From: Aedes albopictus
Lineage: Eukaryota; Arthropoda; Insecta; Diptera; Culicidae
Reading direction: 5' to 3'
Assembly (NCBI RefSeq): GCF_035046485.1
Contig: NC_085136.1
Coordinates: forward strand, 160,205,963 to 160,269,962
Length of the DNA stretch: 64,000 nucleotides
A program made the translations under genes and the position numbers. The notes below the pieces were generated by a model. It had not been told where the DNA came from, made no database searches, and worked only from the letters and a program-made list of their open reading frames with translations. The number at the start of each line of letters is the position of its first letter. Within the stretch, counting starts at the first letter, position 1. Shown in pieces: positions 61,991 through 64,000 of this stretch.

Positions 61991-62992
61991 TTTCCCCTAC
62001 TGTTCAATCAAAACTAATGTGAATTGAATCTCTGACGAAAAACAGCTACTCTGAAAGGACGACAGATACGTGCAGTAAATCTGTCAGTAACTATGTAAAC
62101 ATGTATGTCTTCCAATCCACCTACCAACTGTTCCCATGCATTCAGCTTTCAATCAATTATCGGAAGCTCTAAGCTCCCATGTGAAACCCATTTCCGACAT
62201 TTACTTTTCAAGAGTAACCCGGTGGAAAAAGGGGATGAAATGATGGTTCTAGCATTCTAGCTATGTGCTGCAGAGGTACATACACTGCCTCGTTTGGGTT
62301 ATTATCGATGACGTAGCTCAGTTACCGGTGAGTTTCACTCCCGGTCCCGTCCATCACCGTCCATCAACAAGTTCAACCGGGCTGTTGCTGCTGCTGAGAA
62401 GCGATGAAACAACAATCAAAATCGGGTAGGTAAATTAATACCTACGCTAATGCATTGTTTTCGTATGTATTCATTATAAGGCAATCGCATTATTCAATTA
62501 AAAAGCGACTACGCCGTTGCAGTGCAGTCTGTCAGTTAGTCGGTCCAAATGCTATCCAACCACTCTGACAGCAATGCTGCTTGCGTTGCGAGTATGTCAT
62601 GCAAGAGCACAATTAGGGTGGTTAACAATTTTATGTAAAGCGTTCAATGGGGCCATTTACGGCTAGTGTATTCGTGGCAGTGATGTGTAAGGACAACACT
62701 TTTTGTTGTTTTTCTTGATCGTAGGATTGTTTCCGGAGCCCATAGTAGGTAGATCTTTCACCGATGATGAATCTTCGTATGGCATGCATAATTTCTCCCC
62801 ACTGTAGTGTTTTAACTTTCTAGGCCTTCCACTCCATTCAAGTTTCAATTTCTGGAGGGCACAATCCTACTAGTCAAGTTGTAACAGGTTATGGGTTCTT
62901 GTGCGCAAAGCTGCCCAATGATGCTATCAAGATCCAGAAAACTTGGAGAAATTCCACGATATGTAGGGTAGTGAGCCACTTGGGCAGTGGCC
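61991..62992. other. No gene recognised
   Basis: Nothing beyond a short (GCT)n at about 62382-62396 and isolated frames under 65 codons. Confidence 0.45.
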
Positions 62993-63153
62993 GGTATTTT
63001 GGGAACTTGTCGCAATAACTCAGTCAATTCCAAACCAATTGACTTGCAATTTTGTACATGGCTAGATAATGTACGTATCTGACCGCGTTACAAAAACTTG
63101 TGTCAATTGGTTCAAAATTGGCTAAGTTATGGCAGAAAAGTGCCCAAAATAGG
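62993..63153. mobile_element. Small MITE-like inverted repeat
   Basis: Imperfect inverted halves: ggtattttggg, ataactcagtcaattccaaaccaattgac on the left and gtcaattggttcaaaattggctaagttat, cccaaaatagg on the right. About 160 bp. No clear target duplication. Confidence 0.6.
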
Positions 63154-63219
63154 AGCCCTGCCGAGATAGTTCCTCTTCCCTACGTTCAAACACGGCAGAG
63201 GCCGAAGTCGTTCCCATCC

Positions 63220-63930
63220 AAAGTTGAACGGATCCAACTATGACAATTGGAAATTTCAGTCGGCCACCAAGGATGAAAACCTGAACCAGTTACTGAAGCG
63301 CGGAAGCACAAAGAAGAACTTGCGTTGGAAATTATCGGATTGGCCGTTGGAGATAATCAACTTGTTCTTATTAGCATGACCAAGTCAGCTAGCGAAGCCT
63401 GAAGATTTGCTAGTTGCGTCTGGAGAAACATGGTAACATGGAATTCCACATTGCGGAGCTTGTGGGCTTTGTGGCCGAGCGGTTAGCGGCGTCAGTCGTT
63501 TTAGGTGTCTCGTAAGCCTCGGAGTGTGAGTTCGATTCCCGATCCAGTCTAGGAAAACTTTTCGTCGAACGAAAATTATCCACTGGACCTCTGGGTGTAA
63601 CATGTGTTGTCCGTTGTCGAAAGTTTGTAATGTTCAGTCTGTAGAGGCCGCAAGGTCGAAGACGGTGTAATTGTCTAGTCTTAATGAACTCTTTGAACAA
63701 CTGAAGGATTTGGCACCGGAGAAAATACCAAATATTATATGGCTCATCGCGATGCTGAACAACGGTAAGCTAGAAGAGTACGAAATGCTGGTGATCGCTT
63801 TGCAAGCCAAACCGGATAAATTCCTCACTCTTAATCTGGTCAAAGGCAAACTCCTGGATGCAAGGAAGAAGCGGAAGAACCGGATCGAGTCAAGTCATGC
63901 TTCGTGCTACTTCTGGTAAGTAATCGCAAC
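63220..63930 (+). pseudogene. Copia-type LTR retrotransposon gag relic, split by a SINE
   Basis: Before the SINE, frames read NYDNWKFQSATKDENL and EARKHKEELALEIIGLAVGD followed by QLVLISMTKSASEA; after it, LNELFEQLKDL, WLIAMLNNGKLEEYEMLVIA and LQAKPDKFLTLNLVKGKLLD. This is the Copia/UBN2 gag pattern (W-K-F start, LNELF..L, Y..LV.AL, LT...VKGKLL). Frame changes and a stop break it, and the CCHC knuckle lies beyond or past the window edge. Confidence 0.8.
63460..63682 (+). mobile_element. tRNA-derived SINE (type II tRNA-like head) in Copia gag
   Basis: A tRNA-Leu/Ser-like head GTGGCCGAGCGGTTAGCGGC with a long variable arm (gtctcgtaagcctcggagtg) and B box GAGTTCGATTCCCG is followed by about 130 bp of body to ggtgtaattgt. 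Copia gag sequence lies on both sides. Flanking duplications were not resolved. Confidence 0.75.
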
Positions 63931-64000
63931 CTTAGAAAACAGAATGAGAAAAGTTCAACAAGTGCAAAGCCGACAAATCAAAGCATAAGCATTGGCGTAT

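Noticed and set aside
1..64000. Endogenous non-retroviral virus insertions, common in Aedes
   Set aside because: None of the frames shows flavivirus-, rhabdovirus- or other viral protein motifs that I could recognise.

Overview
The window looks like intergenic heterochromatin or TE-rich DNA from a mosquito, most likely Aedes (Ae. aegypti or a close relative). The evidence is a mixture of non-LTR retrotransposons of the R1, LOA, I and RTE-like types, tRNA-derived SINEs of the Feilai kind, many terminal-inverted-repeat MITEs with TA, 3-bp or 8-bp target duplications, and degenerate GAAACGCC or GGAATTCC-type short repeats. No convincing single-copy host gene was found. All long open frames belong to retroelements, and no bacterial, CRISPR or recognisable viral insertion is visible.

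Layout. 1-8 kb: short-repeat DNA, a MITE carrying a SINE fragment, one copy of a 1.58-kb duplicated segment (1784-3367), and two large non-autonomous TA-flanked TIR elements. 8.9-14 kb: an old R1-like element with broken ORF1 and ORF2, interrupted by two MITEs, a truncated younger R1-like copy (itself carrying a MITE) and a further TIR element; it contains the second copy of the duplicated segment (10662-12244). 14.2-16 kb: an RTE-like relic on the minus strand split by an R1-like 3' end with an 11-bp target duplication. 17.8-20.2 kb: a truncated I-clade element with RNase H next to a BEL/Pao relic on the minus strand. 22.3-27.5 kb: a full-length R1-like retrotransposon with both ORFs intact, the only apparently competent element in the window. 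27.5-44 kb: MITEs (including two hAT-type copies with 8-bp target duplications), SINEs, another R1 relic and satellites. 43.6-45 kb: a MITE split by a polyadenylated insertion that encodes only a gag-like zinc-knuckle protein. 46-53 kb: RTE relic with SINE, a hAT-type element with a nested foldback, short-repeat arrays and a 190-bp tandem repeat. 53.5-62 kb: an RTE-like relic interrupted by a LOA-clade element, which is itself interrupted by a second, decayed LOA element flanked by 237-bp direct repeats. 63.2-63.9 kb: a Copia gag relic split by a SINE.

The window reads as a stratigraphy. Old R1, RTE, BEL and Copia relics form the base; MITEs, SINEs and truncated LINEs were inserted into them with recognisable target duplications; the 1.58-kb segment was duplicated afterwards at the DNA level; and the intact R1-like element is among the youngest insertions. 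All clade names rest on motif recognition by eye, with no database search.
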